Made by a program: the position numbers and the translations under genes. Below, one piece after another: positions 42,583 through 51,492 of a DNA stretch of 64,000 nt. The stretch covers positions 372,001 through 436,000 of the forward strand of contig CP181259.1 in assembly GCA_047833645.1 (NCBI GenBank). The letters run 5' to 3'. Every line of letters begins with the position of its first letter. Positions within the stretch are counted from its first letter, which is position 1. Source of the stretch: Pseudolactococcus sp041800635 (GTDB taxonomy: Bacteria; Bacillota; Bacilli; Lactobacillales; Streptococcaceae). The notes under the pieces were generated by a model, which saw only the letters and a program-made list of their open reading frames with translations, did no database searches and had not been told where the DNA came from.

Positions 42583-42966
42583 CTAGGACAAAAGGCTGCA
42601 GTCATTAAGAGAGAAAAGCAAATTGTTTGCTTTTTTTATTTTTCATATTGTTTTTAGAAAAAATACCGATTGGTAAAAAACAGCACTGTTTTCACCGATT
42701 TGGTATTGTTTTGCCAAAACAATTCCAAATTCACAGGAAATTAGCGATTTTTTAACCAATTTCGTATTGTTTTGTCAAAAGAATTCCAATTTCGCATATC
42801 ATCCGCTCTGATGTGACCCAATTTCGTATTATTTTTGACAACACGATGTTGACACTTTACAATGTATCAAAAAGCAATACAAGAACAGACGATGATCAAT
42901 GCCAATTAACATTGAAAATTGTTCATCGCTTATTTTTGTGGACTTTGCCCTAGCCTCTTTTTTATT
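42583..42966. repeat. Intergenic repeat element, copy B, with a 30-bp periodic motif array
   Basis: Starts two bases after scrR. In inverse orientation it shares with copy A the ends (AAGAGGCTAGGGCAAAG and CTTTTGTCC), the TGTATTGCTTTTTGATACAT block and the GATCAAT stem. Internal 11-bp motifs related to ACCAATTTCGT begin at 42665, 42694, 42724, 42755, 42785 and 42816, spaced 29-31 bp. Intervening segments are often palindromes, such as ATTGTTTTGCCAAAACAAT (42705-42723). No cas genes, no convincing ORF. Confidence 0.8.
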
Positions 42967-43003
42967 TAGAACACATCATATCAATTAACTGGCTATTTCT
43001 TAA

Positions 43004-43052
43004 CAAAAAAAGAACATGGAAGTTTTTCATGACTTCTATGTTCTTTTCATTT
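43004..43052. terminator. Bidirectional terminator between scrR and kup
   Basis: AAAAGAACAT-GAAGT pairs with ACTTC-ATGTTCTTTT; T-rich on both sides, with seven U's on the minus strand. Confidence 0.85.
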
Positions 43053-43150
43053 TACAGAGATTGGTCTTGCCATTCTTCACGCAAAATACCATACTTAACT
43101 GAATCCCAGTATTAATTTTGCCAAAAACGCCCCTTGCAAATGCTGCCTGA
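43052..43150 (-). pseudogene. Remnant of a GNAT (RimJ/RimL-type) acetyltransferase C-terminus
   Basis: Directly after the kup stop the minus strand reads KGRFWQN, stop, YWDSVKYGILREEWQ and a final stop at 43052. The pattern RFWxxxYWDSVxxGILREEW is the characteristic end of RimJ/RimL-like acetyltransferases. The rest of such a gene is absent, and an in-frame TAA interrupts what is left. A decayed gene tail, probably left by the rearrangement that placed kup here. Confidence 0.55.
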
Positions 43151-43151
43151 T

Positions 43152-45116
43152 TTAATCGATTCTCTCCAACTGAGGCTTGCGATAGTCACCAATAACAAGC
43201 GGTGTCCGCTCGACGAGGACTTGGCTGAATTCTAGGCCAAACCATCTCGCTGGCGTGACGGTGATTTGACGAATGGCAAATTTAGTTTGCATAATCAAAC
43301 GTGACCAGTTAGACAATTCACCGGCATGAGAAAGTTCTTCATTGAGTAAAACAAATCTAAAGTCACCGACTTCGCGATTTTCAGAGACGGAGTAAGTCTG
43401 AACTTGTTTTTTAATTTCACCTGATGCCATCAATTCTGCCACGATTTGGCGCAGATAAACATTGACTTCCTGGCTGACCCTAAAGCCTAGGTGCAACTTG
43501 ACAAGCACGATATAATCTGTTCCTAGGGTGTCGATTTCATACTGTTGGGTGAAGGGCTCGTCTGTGACCGAAACATTGACAAACCAATAAACATGGGCAC
43601 GTTTCGGATTTCTGTCCAAGATAGAATATAAAATAGGCGCATCTATGTCATCATCCACCATGTACTTGGTCAAATAAACGACGTTGGTCTGCAAAATCGG
43701 GAGTGAGTGGTCGTTTCTCAAATGATCCAGTTGAGATAGGTAATTTTTAACAGGCAGATGCTCGACTAAACCGTCTGTAATCTGACTACCCTTGTACCAA
43801 ATATACATGATCACGATAATAGCAAGTGCGATCAAGACCGCGACATAACCACCATGCACAAACTTGTCCAAACTTGACAGCAAGAATATCATCTCGATCC
43901 CGGCAAAGAAAATCGGTACAGCAATCGCAAAGAATGCCTTGGCACGCGTTTTCAAATAATAATGCAGTAAGAAGGTGGTCATGAGCATAGTCACTGTGAT
44001 TGACAGGCCATAGGCTGCTTCCATTTTTGTAGACGATTGGAAAACAATGACAACGATAGACGTCGTGACCCATAATAAGAAGTTGACGACTGGGATATAT
44101 TGTTGATTGCGACTCTTGCCAGGATAAAGGACATGCAAGCGTGGCAGAATTTTCAAGCGCATGGCTTCACTGACCAGGGTGAATGACCCCGTGATTAACG
44201 CCTGAGAAGCAATAATCGCAGCCAGTGTCGCAAAGAGCACTGCCAAAGGCATCAATGGATCTGCAATCATTTGGAAAAATGGATTCATTTCTTTGAATTG
44301 ATGGATGTCTGTTGATAAGAGATATGCCACTTGACCAAAGTAATTGATAATCAAGCTGATTTTGACATAAGGCCAGCTCAAATGGATATTGGCTTTGCCG
44401 ACATGACCTAGGTCACTGTAGAGGGCTTCCGCGCCAGTTGTGGCTAGAAAGACATTGCCTAGAATGAATAAACCTAAGTGATTATCAGGACTCAATAATA
44501 GTTTGATCCCATAAATTGGATTCAAGGCTCTGAGGACAGACAAATCTTGCAGTAAGTTAGCAAAGCCTGAAATCAAAAGGAAGGTAAACCAGAGGAACAT
44601 GATTGGTCCAAATAATTTGCCAACTGTATCCGTCCCGAAGCGTTGAAAACTAAAGAGGATGAGAAGGATGGCTAAGGTGATGATCACAATCACTTCTTGT
44701 GAATAACCAAAAATCTCAGTAAAAATCGGCAGGGTTCGCAAGCCTTCTATGGCACTGGTGACAGTCACCGCTGGCGTTAAGACACCATCCGCAAGGAGAG
44801 CCGCACCCCCAATAATCGCGGGAATAATTAAAAATTTCCCCATGGGCCGAACGAGTGCGAAAAGTGAAAAGATACCGCCTTCGCCTTTGTTATCGGCGTT
44901 GAGTGCAATCATAACGTATTTCACGGTTGTTAGGAGGGTAATCGTCCAAAAAATCAAGGACACACTACCGATTAGAAAGTTCTCATTGATCTCACCGTGA
45001 TTGCCTGCAATCAGGCCTTTCATGACATAAAGTGGACTGGTCCCGATGTCGCCAAAGACAATCCCCATGGCAATCAAAAGGCCAGCTGTTGACCACTTCT
45101 TATTTAACTTTTTCAT
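43152..45116 (-). CDS. kup: Kup family potassium uptake protein
   Basis: 654 residues with about twelve membrane helices in the first 430 (MGIVFGDIGTSPLYVMKGL is the Kup signature; NADNKGEGGIFSLFALV follows) and a roughly 200-residue cytoplasmic C-terminal domain. A proton-coupled K+ symporter. In Lactococcus lactis Kup proteins are inhibited by cyclic di-AMP; whether this one is cannot be told. A riboswitch-like leader precedes it. Confidence 0.94.
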   Translation of the reverse strand: MKKLNKKWSTAGLLIAMGIVFGDIGTSPLYVMKGLIAGNHGEINENFLIGSVSLIFWTITLLTTVKYVMIALNADNKGEGGIFSLFALVRPMGKFLIIPAIIGGAALLADGVLTPAVTVTSAIEGLRTLPIFTEIFGYSQEVIVIITLAILLILFSFQRFGTDTVGKLFGPIMFLWFTFLLISGFANLLQDLSVLRALNPIYGIKLLLSPDNHLGLFILGNVFLATTGAEALYSDLGHVGKANIHLSWPYVKISLIINYFGQVAYLLSTDIHQFKEMNPFFQMIADPLMPLAVLFATLAAIIASQALITGSFTLVSEAMRLKILPRLHVLYPGKSRNQQYIPVVNFLLWVTTSIVVIVFQSSTKMEAAYGLSITVTMLMTTFLLHYYLKTRAKAFFAIAVPIFFAGIEMIFLLSSLDKFVHGGYVAVLIALAIIVIMYIWYKGSQITDGLVEHLPVKNYLSQLDHLRNDHSLPILQTNVVYLTKYMVDDDIDAPILYSILDRNPKRAHVYWFVNVSVTDEPFTQQYEIDTLGTDYIVLVKLHLGFRVSQEVNVYLRQIVAELMASGEIKKQVQTYSVSENREVGDFRFVLLNEELSHAGELSNWSRLIMQTKFAIRQITVTPARWFGLEFSQVLVERTPLVIGDYRKPQLERID

Positions 45117-45148
45117 TTGAAAATACCTTCCTCGGAAATTTTAGGCAC

Positions 45149-45290
45149 AAAAAAAACCTAAATGTCCTGATCATTTCTGTTGAAATATAGAACACCTAAG
45201 TCTTGCATTTAAGGATAAACCAGTGATTCAAGTATCAATCACAGATATGTTGATTTATCCAGTCGTAGACGACCTGCTACTCCCTTAAGT
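45149..45290 (-). promoter_or_regulatory. Riboswitch-like leader of kup (yybP-ykoY-like aptamer and terminator)
   Basis: The RNA starts ACUUAAG (45290-45284), then GGAGUAGC, a GUCG/CGAC hairpin, a GGAUAAA/UUUAUCC stem topped by GUGAUU/AAUCAC, then UGCAAGA and CUUAGGU (45200-45194), which closes the first helix. The same CUUAGGUGUUC (45200-45190) can instead pair fully with GGACAUUUAGG (45167-45157) to form a terminator with eight U's. The GGAGUAGC...GCAAGA frame recalls the yybP-ykoY manganese riboswitch. Switch architecture is clear; the family name is from memory and uncertain. Confidence 0.6.
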
Positions 45291-45300
45291 CAATAGAGTC

Positions 45301-45329
45301 ATTTTAACAGGATAGTGGGGTGGTGTCAA
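45301..45329 (-). promoter_or_regulatory. kup promoter
   Basis: Minus strand TTGACA (45329-45324), 17 bp, TAAAAT (45306-45301). Transcription should start about 45294, just before the leader's first helix. Confidence 0.75.
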
Positions 45330-45368
45330 GAAATAACACCAGCAACATTATCTATTTTTTACGTCCGT

Positions 45369-46661
45369 TTACAAGCCAATCCGATCAAAGACTTCGTCCA
45401 CTCGACTCGCATAGTAAGTTGGATCAAATAAGTCATCAATTTCTGCTTCCGTCAAGACTGACATGACTTGTTCGTCAGACAAAAGTTGCGGTTTAAAGTC
45501 CACTTGATTATCCCATGAATAGGCTGTTTTTGGCTGAACCAAATCATAAGCTGTTTCACGTGTCATCCCTTTTTCGATGAGTTTCAACATGACACGTTGG
45601 CTGTAAATCAAGCCAAATGTGCTGTTCATGTTCCGAATCATATTTTCAGGGAAAACTGTCAGATTTTTAACAATGTTACCAAAACGGTTGAGCATATAGT
45701 TCAGCAAGATTGTTGTATCTGGTGTGATAATCCGTTCAGCTGAGCTGTGTGAAATATCACGTTCATGCCACAAGGCAATATTTTCATAAGCCGTCACTGC
45801 ATGACCACGAATCACGCGCGCAAGACCTGTCATGTTCTCAGAACCGATTGGATTACGTTTGTGAGGCATTGCTGAGCTGCCTTTTTGACCTTTGGCAAAG
45901 AATTCTTCTACTTCACGTTGCTCAGATTTTTGCAGGCCACGGATTTCAGTCGCCATGCGCTCGATAGATGACGCAATAATCGCTAAAGTACTGAAATACT
46001 CAGCGTGCAAATCACGCGGCAAAACTTGTGTCGAAATTTCTTGGGCTGTAATCCCAAGTTTGTCACACACATAACGCTCAACGAATGGCGGAATATTAGC
46101 AAAGTTACCCACAGCACCTGAAATTTTACCCGCTTCAACGCCACGCGCCGCATGCTCAAAACGCTCAATATTGCGTTTCATCTCAGAGTACCATGTCGCT
46201 AATTTCAAACCAAAAGTCGTTGGCTCTGCATGGACACCATGTGTCCGCCCCATCATAATCGTAAATTTATGCTCGCGCGCTTTGTCCGCAATAATTGCTG
46301 TAAAACGCTCAAGGTCAGCACGCAACACATCATTAGCTTGTTTAAAGAGATAGCCATAAGCCGTGTCTACGACATCAGTTGACGTCAAACCATAGTGCAC
46401 CCACTTGCGCTCCTCACCCAAACTTTCAGAGACCGCACGAGTGAAGGCCACCACATCATGACGTGTTTCTTGTTCAATCTCAAGAATCCGATCTACATCA
46501 AAGCTTGCCTTGTCACGAATCTTCGCGACATCTTCTTTAGGAATTTCACCTAATTCAGCCCATGCTTCATCAGCTAAAATCTCAACCTCAAGCCAAGCTT
46601 GATATTTATTTTCTTCAGTCCAAATGGCTGACATTTCAGGGCGGGAATAACGTTCTAACAT
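45369..46661 (-). CDS. purB: Adenylosuccinate lyase
   Basis: 430 residues. It cleaves SAICAR and adenylosuccinate in purine synthesis. Fumarase-superfamily signature in KGSSAMPHKRNPIGSEN, active-site His in GRTHGVHAEPTTFG and HDVVAFTRAVSESLG. Last gene of purD-purE-purK-purB, 20 bases after purK with AAGGA upstream of its ATG. Confidence 0.96.
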   Translation of the reverse strand: MLERYSRPEMSAIWTEENKYQAWLEVEILADEAWAELGEIPKEDVAKIRDKASFDVDRILEIEQETRHDVVAFTRAVSESLGEERKWVHYGLTSTDVVDTAYGYLFKQANDVLRADLERFTAIIADKAREHKFTIMMGRTHGVHAEPTTFGLKLATWYSEMKRNIERFEHAARGVEAGKISGAVGNFANIPPFVERYVCDKLGITAQEISTQVLPRDLHAEYFSTLAIIASSIERMATEIRGLQKSEQREVEEFFAKGQKGSSAMPHKRNPIGSENMTGLARVIRGHAVTAYENIALWHERDISHSSAERIITPDTTILLNYMLNRFGNIVKNLTVFPENMIRNMNSTFGLIYSQRVMLKLIEKGMTRETAYDLVQPKTAYSWDNQVDFKPQLLSDEQVMSVLTEAEIDDLFDPTYYASRVDEVFDRIGL

Positions 46662-46681
46662 GTTTTTATGTTCCTTTTCTC

Positions 46682-47731
46682 TTATAAACTTATCGCGCAG
46701 TCATCCGTCAAAAGTGTCACATGACCCATTTTGCGATTTTCCTTTGCTTCAATTTTACCATACAAATGCAAATGTGCGCTGGGTTTTTCTGTCGCAAAAT
46801 GTTGGGCAGCAGATAAATCCTGACCTAAAACTTGTAGCATGACAGCAGGTGATAACAACGCTACTTTTGGTAATGGCTGGCCCAAAATACCACGAATATG
46901 TAAATCAAACTGTGAAAAATCACACGCTTCAATGGTGGCATGACCAGAATTATGCGGCCGCGGCGCAATTTCATTGACCAAAATATCATGGTTGGTCACA
47001 AACATTTCAACACATAAAGTCCCTGACAATTTCAAAGCCTGAGCAATTTTCAGCGCCATACTTCTCGCTTCTTCTGCCAGATATTTTGAAATTCTCGCAG
47101 GCATAATTGTTTTATCTAAAATATTATTGCGATGTAGATTTTCACAAACCGGAAAGACTGAAAATTCAGTCCCATTCCCAGAAACAATGACAGAAATTTC
47201 TTTTAAAAAGCTGATAAACTCTTCACTGACACAGGGTTGCAAATCTGCAAGATCACGCGCTGCTTCCCAGTCCACAACATTCTCCACCACAACTTGACCG
47301 TGGCCATCATAACCACCTGTTGCCGTTTTAACGACGTGTTTTTTAGACAAGTCTAGATCGTTTAAATCTTCTAATGTCTTGATGACTTTATAAGGTGCTA
47401 CTTTGACACCTGCTTTAGTCAAAAATTCTTTTTCAAAAATACGATTTTGAGAAATGCGCAATAAGTCTAAACCTTGAGGGATTTTATCTTCATAAGGTGC
47501 CAAAGCATCTGCTGAAACATTCTCAAATTCATAGGTCAACACATCAGCTCGTGCTGCAAACTTGGCAATCGCAGCCGTGTCATCATACTTAGCAACAATT
47601 TGTTCTGCTACAAGGGATGCTGGGCAATTCGGATCTGGGTCAAGTGTAATGACCTTATGTCCCATATAAGTGGCAGAAATGGCCATCATTTGTCCCAATT
47701 GTCCACCACCGATAATTCCGATCGTTTTCAT
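46682..47731 (-). CDS. purK: 5-(carboxyamino)imidazole ribonucleotide synthase PurK
   Basis: 349 residues from ATG 47731 (MKTIGIIGGGQLGQMMAISA); upstream in-frame GTG/ATG codons overlap purE and are alternatives. ATP-grasp enzyme that carboxylates AIR at N5 with bicarbonate; motifs TATGGYDGHGQVVV and NEIAPRPHNSGHATIEAC. It works in sequence with PurE. One base separates it from the purE stop, so expression is coupled. Confidence 0.95.
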   Translation of the reverse strand: MKTIGIIGGGQLGQMMAISATYMGHKVITLDPDPNCPASLVAEQIVAKYDDTAAIAKFAARADVLTYEFENVSADALAPYEDKIPQGLDLLRISQNRIFEKEFLTKAGVKVAPYKVIKTLEDLNDLDLSKKHVVKTATGGYDGHGQVVVENVVDWEAARDLADLQPCVSEEFISFLKEISVIVSGNGTEFSVFPVCENLHRNNILDKTIMPARISKYLAEEARSMALKIAQALKLSGTLCVEMFVTNHDILVNEIAPRPHNSGHATIEACDFSQFDLHIRGILGQPLPKVALLSPAVMLQVLGQDLSAAQHFATEKPSAHLHLYGKIEAKENRKMGHVTLLTDDCAISL

Positions 47732-47732
47732 A

Positions 47733-48227
47733 TCAGTCAAGTTCATCACTACTTTCTATCACGGCTTGTTTTTGATCCTCACGGAATTTAGCCAAACGCG
47801 CAGCTAAATCGTCATCAGAGATGGACAAGGTTTGCAAGGCATAGAGTCCCGCATTCTGTGCACCAGACTCGCCAATGGACATGGTCGCAACTGGGACACC
47901 ACCGGGCATTTGAACGATCGATAAAAGCGAATCTAGACCATTCAAAGCACGTGATTTAACAGGCACACCAATCACTGGCAATGTTGTTTTAGCTGCGACC
48001 ATCCCCGGTAAATGGGCTGCGCCACCGGCACCTGCAATGATGATTTGGATCCCACGCTCACGTGCTGTTTCCGCAAACTCAAACATCAAATCTGGTGTTC
48101 TGTGGGCTGAGACCACTTTCTTTTCATAGGCAACGCCAAATAAATCCAGTACATCTGCTGCTTTTTTCAGGGTTGGCCAGTCAGACTTGCTGCCCATGAT
48201 GATGGCAATTTTAGGTTGCTTAAACAT
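47733..48227 (-). CDS. purE: N5-CAIR mutase PurE
   Basis: 164 residues from the ATG at 48227 (GGAG nine bases upstream). It moves the carboxyl group from N5 to C4. Class I motifs MGSKSDWPTL, SAHRTPDLMFEFA and AGAGGAAHLPGM. The start overlaps purD by eight bases. Confidence 0.95.
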   Translation of the reverse strand: MFKQPKIAIIMGSKSDWPTLKKAADVLDLFGVAYEKKVVSAHRTPDLMFEFAETARERGIQIIIAGAGGAAHLPGMVAAKTTLPVIGVPVKSRALNGLDSLLSIVQMPGGVPVATMSIGESGAQNAGLYALQTLSISDDDLAARLAKFREDQKQAVIESSDELD

Positions 48228-49473
48228 TTGCTTTATCTCCAATATCGTTTCTATAAAAAAGTCCTGTTGTGTCTTGTGCAGCTAATGCTTTATAGAGGAT
48301 GGCTTGTGCATCAGATACGGTTTCAGCTGACGTTTCTAAGAGATAGACACGTCCACCATTGGTCACCAGTTGACCATGAGTGTCAGACGCTACCCCTGCG
48401 TAGTAAGTGGTGATGTCGCCTGTTGTTTTCTCAGGAATCTTAAAGCCTTTGCCATAGTCCCCTGGGTAACCTTCCGAAGCAACAACGACGCCTAGTGTGA
48501 CACCGCCATTGACCCAAGTGAAGTTAGGGGTTTGGTCTGCCAGCAACTCACGCATGTTGACCGCAAAGTCTGACGTCAGGCGAGGTAGGATGACTTGCGT
48601 TTCTGGATCACCAAAGCGGGCATTGAACTCAATGACTTTGGGGCCGTCTGCTGTCAAAATCAGTCCTGCATACAGAATGCCCGTGTAAGGACGACCTTCG
48701 GTGATCATCCCGTTGACAACGGGTTTAACGATCGTCTCAACCGCCGTGTCAACAACTGACTGTGGCAAGTGAGGGACTGGCGAATAGGCACCCATGCCGC
48801 CTGTATTGGGGCCTTTATCCTGGTCATAGGCACGTTTGTGGTCTTGTGCTGTCGGCATCATATAGAATTTGTCATTTTTGACAAAAGCAAAGAGTGAAAA
48901 CTCTTCACCGTCAAGAAATTCTTCGACGATGACCCGTGACTTGCCAAATTTATTATTTTCAAGGACATCACGCGTGAAATCAATGGCTTGCGCGACGGTT
49001 TCAGCGACAACAACGCCTTTACCAAGTGCTAGGCCGTCAGCCTTGATCACGATCGGCGCGCCTTTTGCTTCGATATAGGCAGCCGCTTGACTGAACTCAC
49101 TGAAAGTCTGGTGGTCAGCGGTTGGCACATCATACTGATTCATGATTTGCTTGGCGAAATCTTTTGACCACTCAAGTTCTGCTGCACGTTTGGTTGGACC
49201 AAATACAGATAGGCCTGCCGCTTCAAAGTCATCCACAATCCCAGCCGCCAAAGCGTCATCGGGTCCCACAAAGGTATAGGTGATGTCGTTTGACTTGGCA
49301 AAATCAATCAATTCAGCGTGTTGATCAATGCTGAGTGCGACGGTTTCAATCCCATCCAAGACCATACCGGCATTACCTGGTGCAGCATAAACAGCTGTCA
49401 CGTCAGGACTATCTAGTAATTTTTTTGCAATCGCGTGTTCGCGCCCACCTGAGCCAATGACAAGTAATTTCAA
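48220..49473 (-). CDS. purD: Phosphoribosylamine-glycine ligase
   Basis: 417 residues from a TTG at 49473 (MKLLVIGSGGREHAI), with GAGG nine bases upstream; the frame is open further but not family-like. ATP-grasp enzyme making GAR. Motifs: ADGLALGKGVVVA, DHKRAYDQDKGPNTGGMGAYSP and EFNARFGDPETQ. First gene of the pur operon and the one with the PurBox promoter. Confidence 0.95.
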   Translation of the reverse strand: MKLLVIGSGGREHAIAKKLLDSPDVTAVYAAPGNAGMVLDGIETVALSIDQHAELIDFAKSNDITYTFVGPDDALAAGIVDDFEAAGLSVFGPTKRAAELEWSKDFAKQIMNQYDVPTADHQTFSEFSQAAAYIEAKGAPIVIKADGLALGKGVVVAETVAQAIDFTRDVLENNKFGKSRVIVEEFLDGEEFSLFAFVKNDKFYMMPTAQDHKRAYDQDKGPNTGGMGAYSPVPHLPQSVVDTAVETIVKPVVNGMITEGRPYTGILYAGLILTADGPKVIEFNARFGDPETQVILPRLTSDFAVNMRELLADQTPNFTWVNGGVTLGVVVASEGYPGDYGKGFKIPEKTTGDITTYYAGVASDTHGQLVTNGGRVYLLETSAETVSDAQAILYKALAAQDTTGLFYRNDIGDKANV

Positions 49474-49516
49474 GATTGTTTTCCTCTTTATGCTCTCTTT
49501 TACATTATTTTGTTTC

Positions 49517-49592
49517 ATTCTATCATGATTATGAATCAAAACATGTAAAATACCGACAAAAAACCGAAAATCCGCTTAAAACGTTCGGTTTT
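49517..49592 (-). promoter_or_regulatory. purD promoter with PurBox
   Basis: AAAACCGAACGTT (minus 49592-49580) fits the lactococcal PurBox AWWWCCGAACWWT at 12 of 13 positions. The extended -10 TGA-TAGAAT is at minus 49522-49517. The PurBox centre (about 49586) is about 76 bases before the predicted start (about 49510), the position known for PurR activation in L. lactis. No good -35, as expected for an activated promoter. Confidence 0.75.
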
Positions 49593-49597
49593 TTCCT
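49558..49597 (-). terminator. dprA terminator overlapping the PurBox
   Basis: AACCGAA/TTCGGTT stem with a six-base U-run. Its 5' arm is the PurBox itself and its 3' arm is a second, inverted PurBox-like sequence. Confidence 0.7.
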
Positions 49598-49604
49598 TAT
49601 AACA

Positions 49605-50456
49605 TCATCTGTCATACTCCATTAAAATATCTCGACCATGATAGACCAGTTTGGCGCCTTCCTGAATCAGATGATGGCAGCCATCTGATAGTTGATCCAC
49701 GATATTGCCCGGAATGGCAAAGACGTCCCGGCCTTCTTCCAGAGCCCGTTCACAGGTGATCAAACTTCCTGAACGCAGTTTAGCTTCCGTCACCAAAACA
49801 CCCCTTGATAGCCCAGCAATAATCCGATTCCGCTCTGGAAAATGGTACTTCAAAGGCTTGTCACCTGGGCCATACTCTGACAAGAGTAAGTGATTTTTCG
49901 CGATATAGGCTTGGAGCTGATAATTTTCACGCGGATAGTTAACATCCAGACCGGTGCCAATCACAGCGATTGTCTTCCCGCCATTTTTCATGGCAGCAAT
50001 ATGACTAGCGGTATCAATCCCCCGCGCCAACCCACTGACCACGACAAAGTAATTGCCCATTTCCTTGATAATCTTTTGAACACTCGCCACGCCCTGTTGA
50101 CTGCAATCGCGACTCCCCACAAAGCCTAATTTGGCTTGATGGAGTAGGCTTAAATCACCTTGATAAAACAATAAAACGGGTGGATTATACATCTCTCGCA
50201 AGGGTTCAGGGTAGACACTATCCTGAATCGAAAAGGACGGAAATTTCTGGAATTCCTGTCGCAACGCCTGCAGGTCAAGTGTGCGAAATTTTTCCCAGAA
50301 AAGTGCCTGATGGGGCATCTGAGACTGGCGGACAAAGGCTGGTAAGTCCACCAAGGGATTTTTTTCTTGATAGTCTGCGACGAGAGTTAAAAACTGGTGG
50401 ATCATGAGATTTGACATGCCAGCTTTTTTTAAACGGTAGAGATCGAAATTGGTCAT
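49605..50456 (-). CDS. dprA: DNA processing protein DprA
   Basis: 283 residues. It loads RecA on incoming single-stranded DNA in natural transformation. The Rossmann-like core is recognised by GFVGSRDCSQQGVASVQK, VSGLARGIDTASHIAAM, ERNRIIAGLSRGVLVTEA and SGSLITCERALEEGRDVFAI. An N-terminal SAM-like region (YRLKKAGMSNLMIHQFL) precedes it. Full length, AAAGGA upstream of the ATG. It implies at least a vestigial competence pathway in this organism. Confidence 0.95.
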   Translation of the reverse strand: MTNFDLYRLKKAGMSNLMIHQFLTLVADYQEKNPLVDLPAFVRQSQMPHQALFWEKFRTLDLQALRQEFQKFPSFSIQDSVYPEPLREMYNPPVLLFYQGDLSLLHQAKLGFVGSRDCSQQGVASVQKIIKEMGNYFVVVSGLARGIDTASHIAAMKNGGKTIAVIGTGLDVNYPRENYQLQAYIAKNHLLLSEYGPGDKPLKYHFPERNRIIAGLSRGVLVTEAKLRSGSLITCERALEEGRDVFAIPGNIVDQLSDGCHHLIQEGAKLVYHGRDILMEYDR

Positions 50457-50484
50457 AAAATCATCCTTTCACTATTTTATACGA

Positions 50485-50512
50485 AAAAAAGCTACGATTG
50501 CTCGCAACTTTT
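50485..50512 (-). terminator. Terminator after nupC
   Basis: GUUGCGA/UCGUAGC stem (with wobble pairs) then a seven-base U-run on the minus strand. Confidence 0.7.
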
Positions 50513-50535
50513 AGATCATTTACTCTATTTTAAAG

Positions 50536-51492
50536 TTATTTCGATTTAATATAGTTGATCCCATTGGCCTTAGGCCCTGTCGATTTGCCTAGGAAGACGG
50601 CTAGGACTACAATTGTCAGGACGTAAGGGGCAATTTGCAAGTAAACACTTGGAATGCTTGAAATCACTGGGATTTGCGTACCGACAACTGAAAGACTTTG
50701 TGACAGTCCGAAAAAGAGACTCGCAAGCATAGCGCCGATCGGATTCCATTTACCGAAAATCATGGCTGCCATAGCGATGAAACCTTGACCGGCAATGGTA
50801 GAGCCACTGAAGTTAACAGAGATTTGTTGGGCAAAAACAGCCCCACCGATGCCGCCTAGGACACCCGAAATCATGACGCCTGAGTAACGCATCAAATAAA
50901 CGTTAATCCCAAGCGTATCCGCTGCTTGTGGATGCTCACCGACTGACCGCAGACGGAGACCAAAACGTGTCTTAAACAAGATAAACCAAGCGATAAAGGA
51001 CACGACAATGGCCACATAACCGATCAGAGAGGTTTGTTTAAAGAAGATTTTACCAATGACGGGAATCTTGTTTAAAAGGGGGAAATCCCAGTAGCCAAAG
51101 CTCTGTTGGATGTTATCCGTTTGACCTTTGCCATAGAAGACTTTGACCAGGAAGACAGCGAGAGCTGGTGCCATAAGGTTGATGACTGTCCCTGAAATGA
51201 TATGGTCTGCCCGGAAATTAATGGTTGCCACAGCATGGAGCAAGGAAAAGATTAGTCCAATCAAGCCTGCAAAAAGGAGGGCAATCCAAGGCGTAGCTTT
51301 ACCAAAGGTACCTGCAAAAGTCAGATTAAAGACGACAGATGAGAAGGCACCCATGATCATAATGCCTTCGAGACCGACATTAACAATCCCACTACGTTCT
51401 GAAAATGTGCCACCTAAACTGGTAAAAATCAGAGGTGTCGCATAAATCAACATAGAAGAGATTAGAATTTGAAAAATCGTTGTGATGCTCAT
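50536..51492 (-). CDS. nupC: Nucleoside ABC transporter permease (NupC/YufQ-like)
   Basis: 318 residues, about nine membrane helices. Signatures LGGTFSERSGIVNVGLEGIM and RSVGEHPQAADTLGINVY are those of the BMP-type nucleoside importer permeases. It overlaps nupB by one base. With BmpA, NupA and NupB it forms a nucleoside importer as described in L. lactis. Confidence 0.88.
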   Translation of the reverse strand: MSITTIFQILISSMLIYATPLIFTSLGGTFSERSGIVNVGLEGIMIMGAFSSVVFNLTFAGTFGKATPWIALLFAGLIGLIFSLLHAVATINFRADHIISGTVINLMAPALAVFLVKVFYGKGQTDNIQQSFGYWDFPLLNKIPVIGKIFFKQTSLIGYVAIVVSFIAWFILFKTRFGLRLRSVGEHPQAADTLGINVYLMRYSGVMISGVLGGIGGAVFAQQISVNFSGSTIAGQGFIAMAAMIFGKWNPIGAMLASLFFGLSQSLSVVGTQIPVISSIPSVYLQIAPYVLTIVVLAVFLGKSTGPKANGINYIKSK

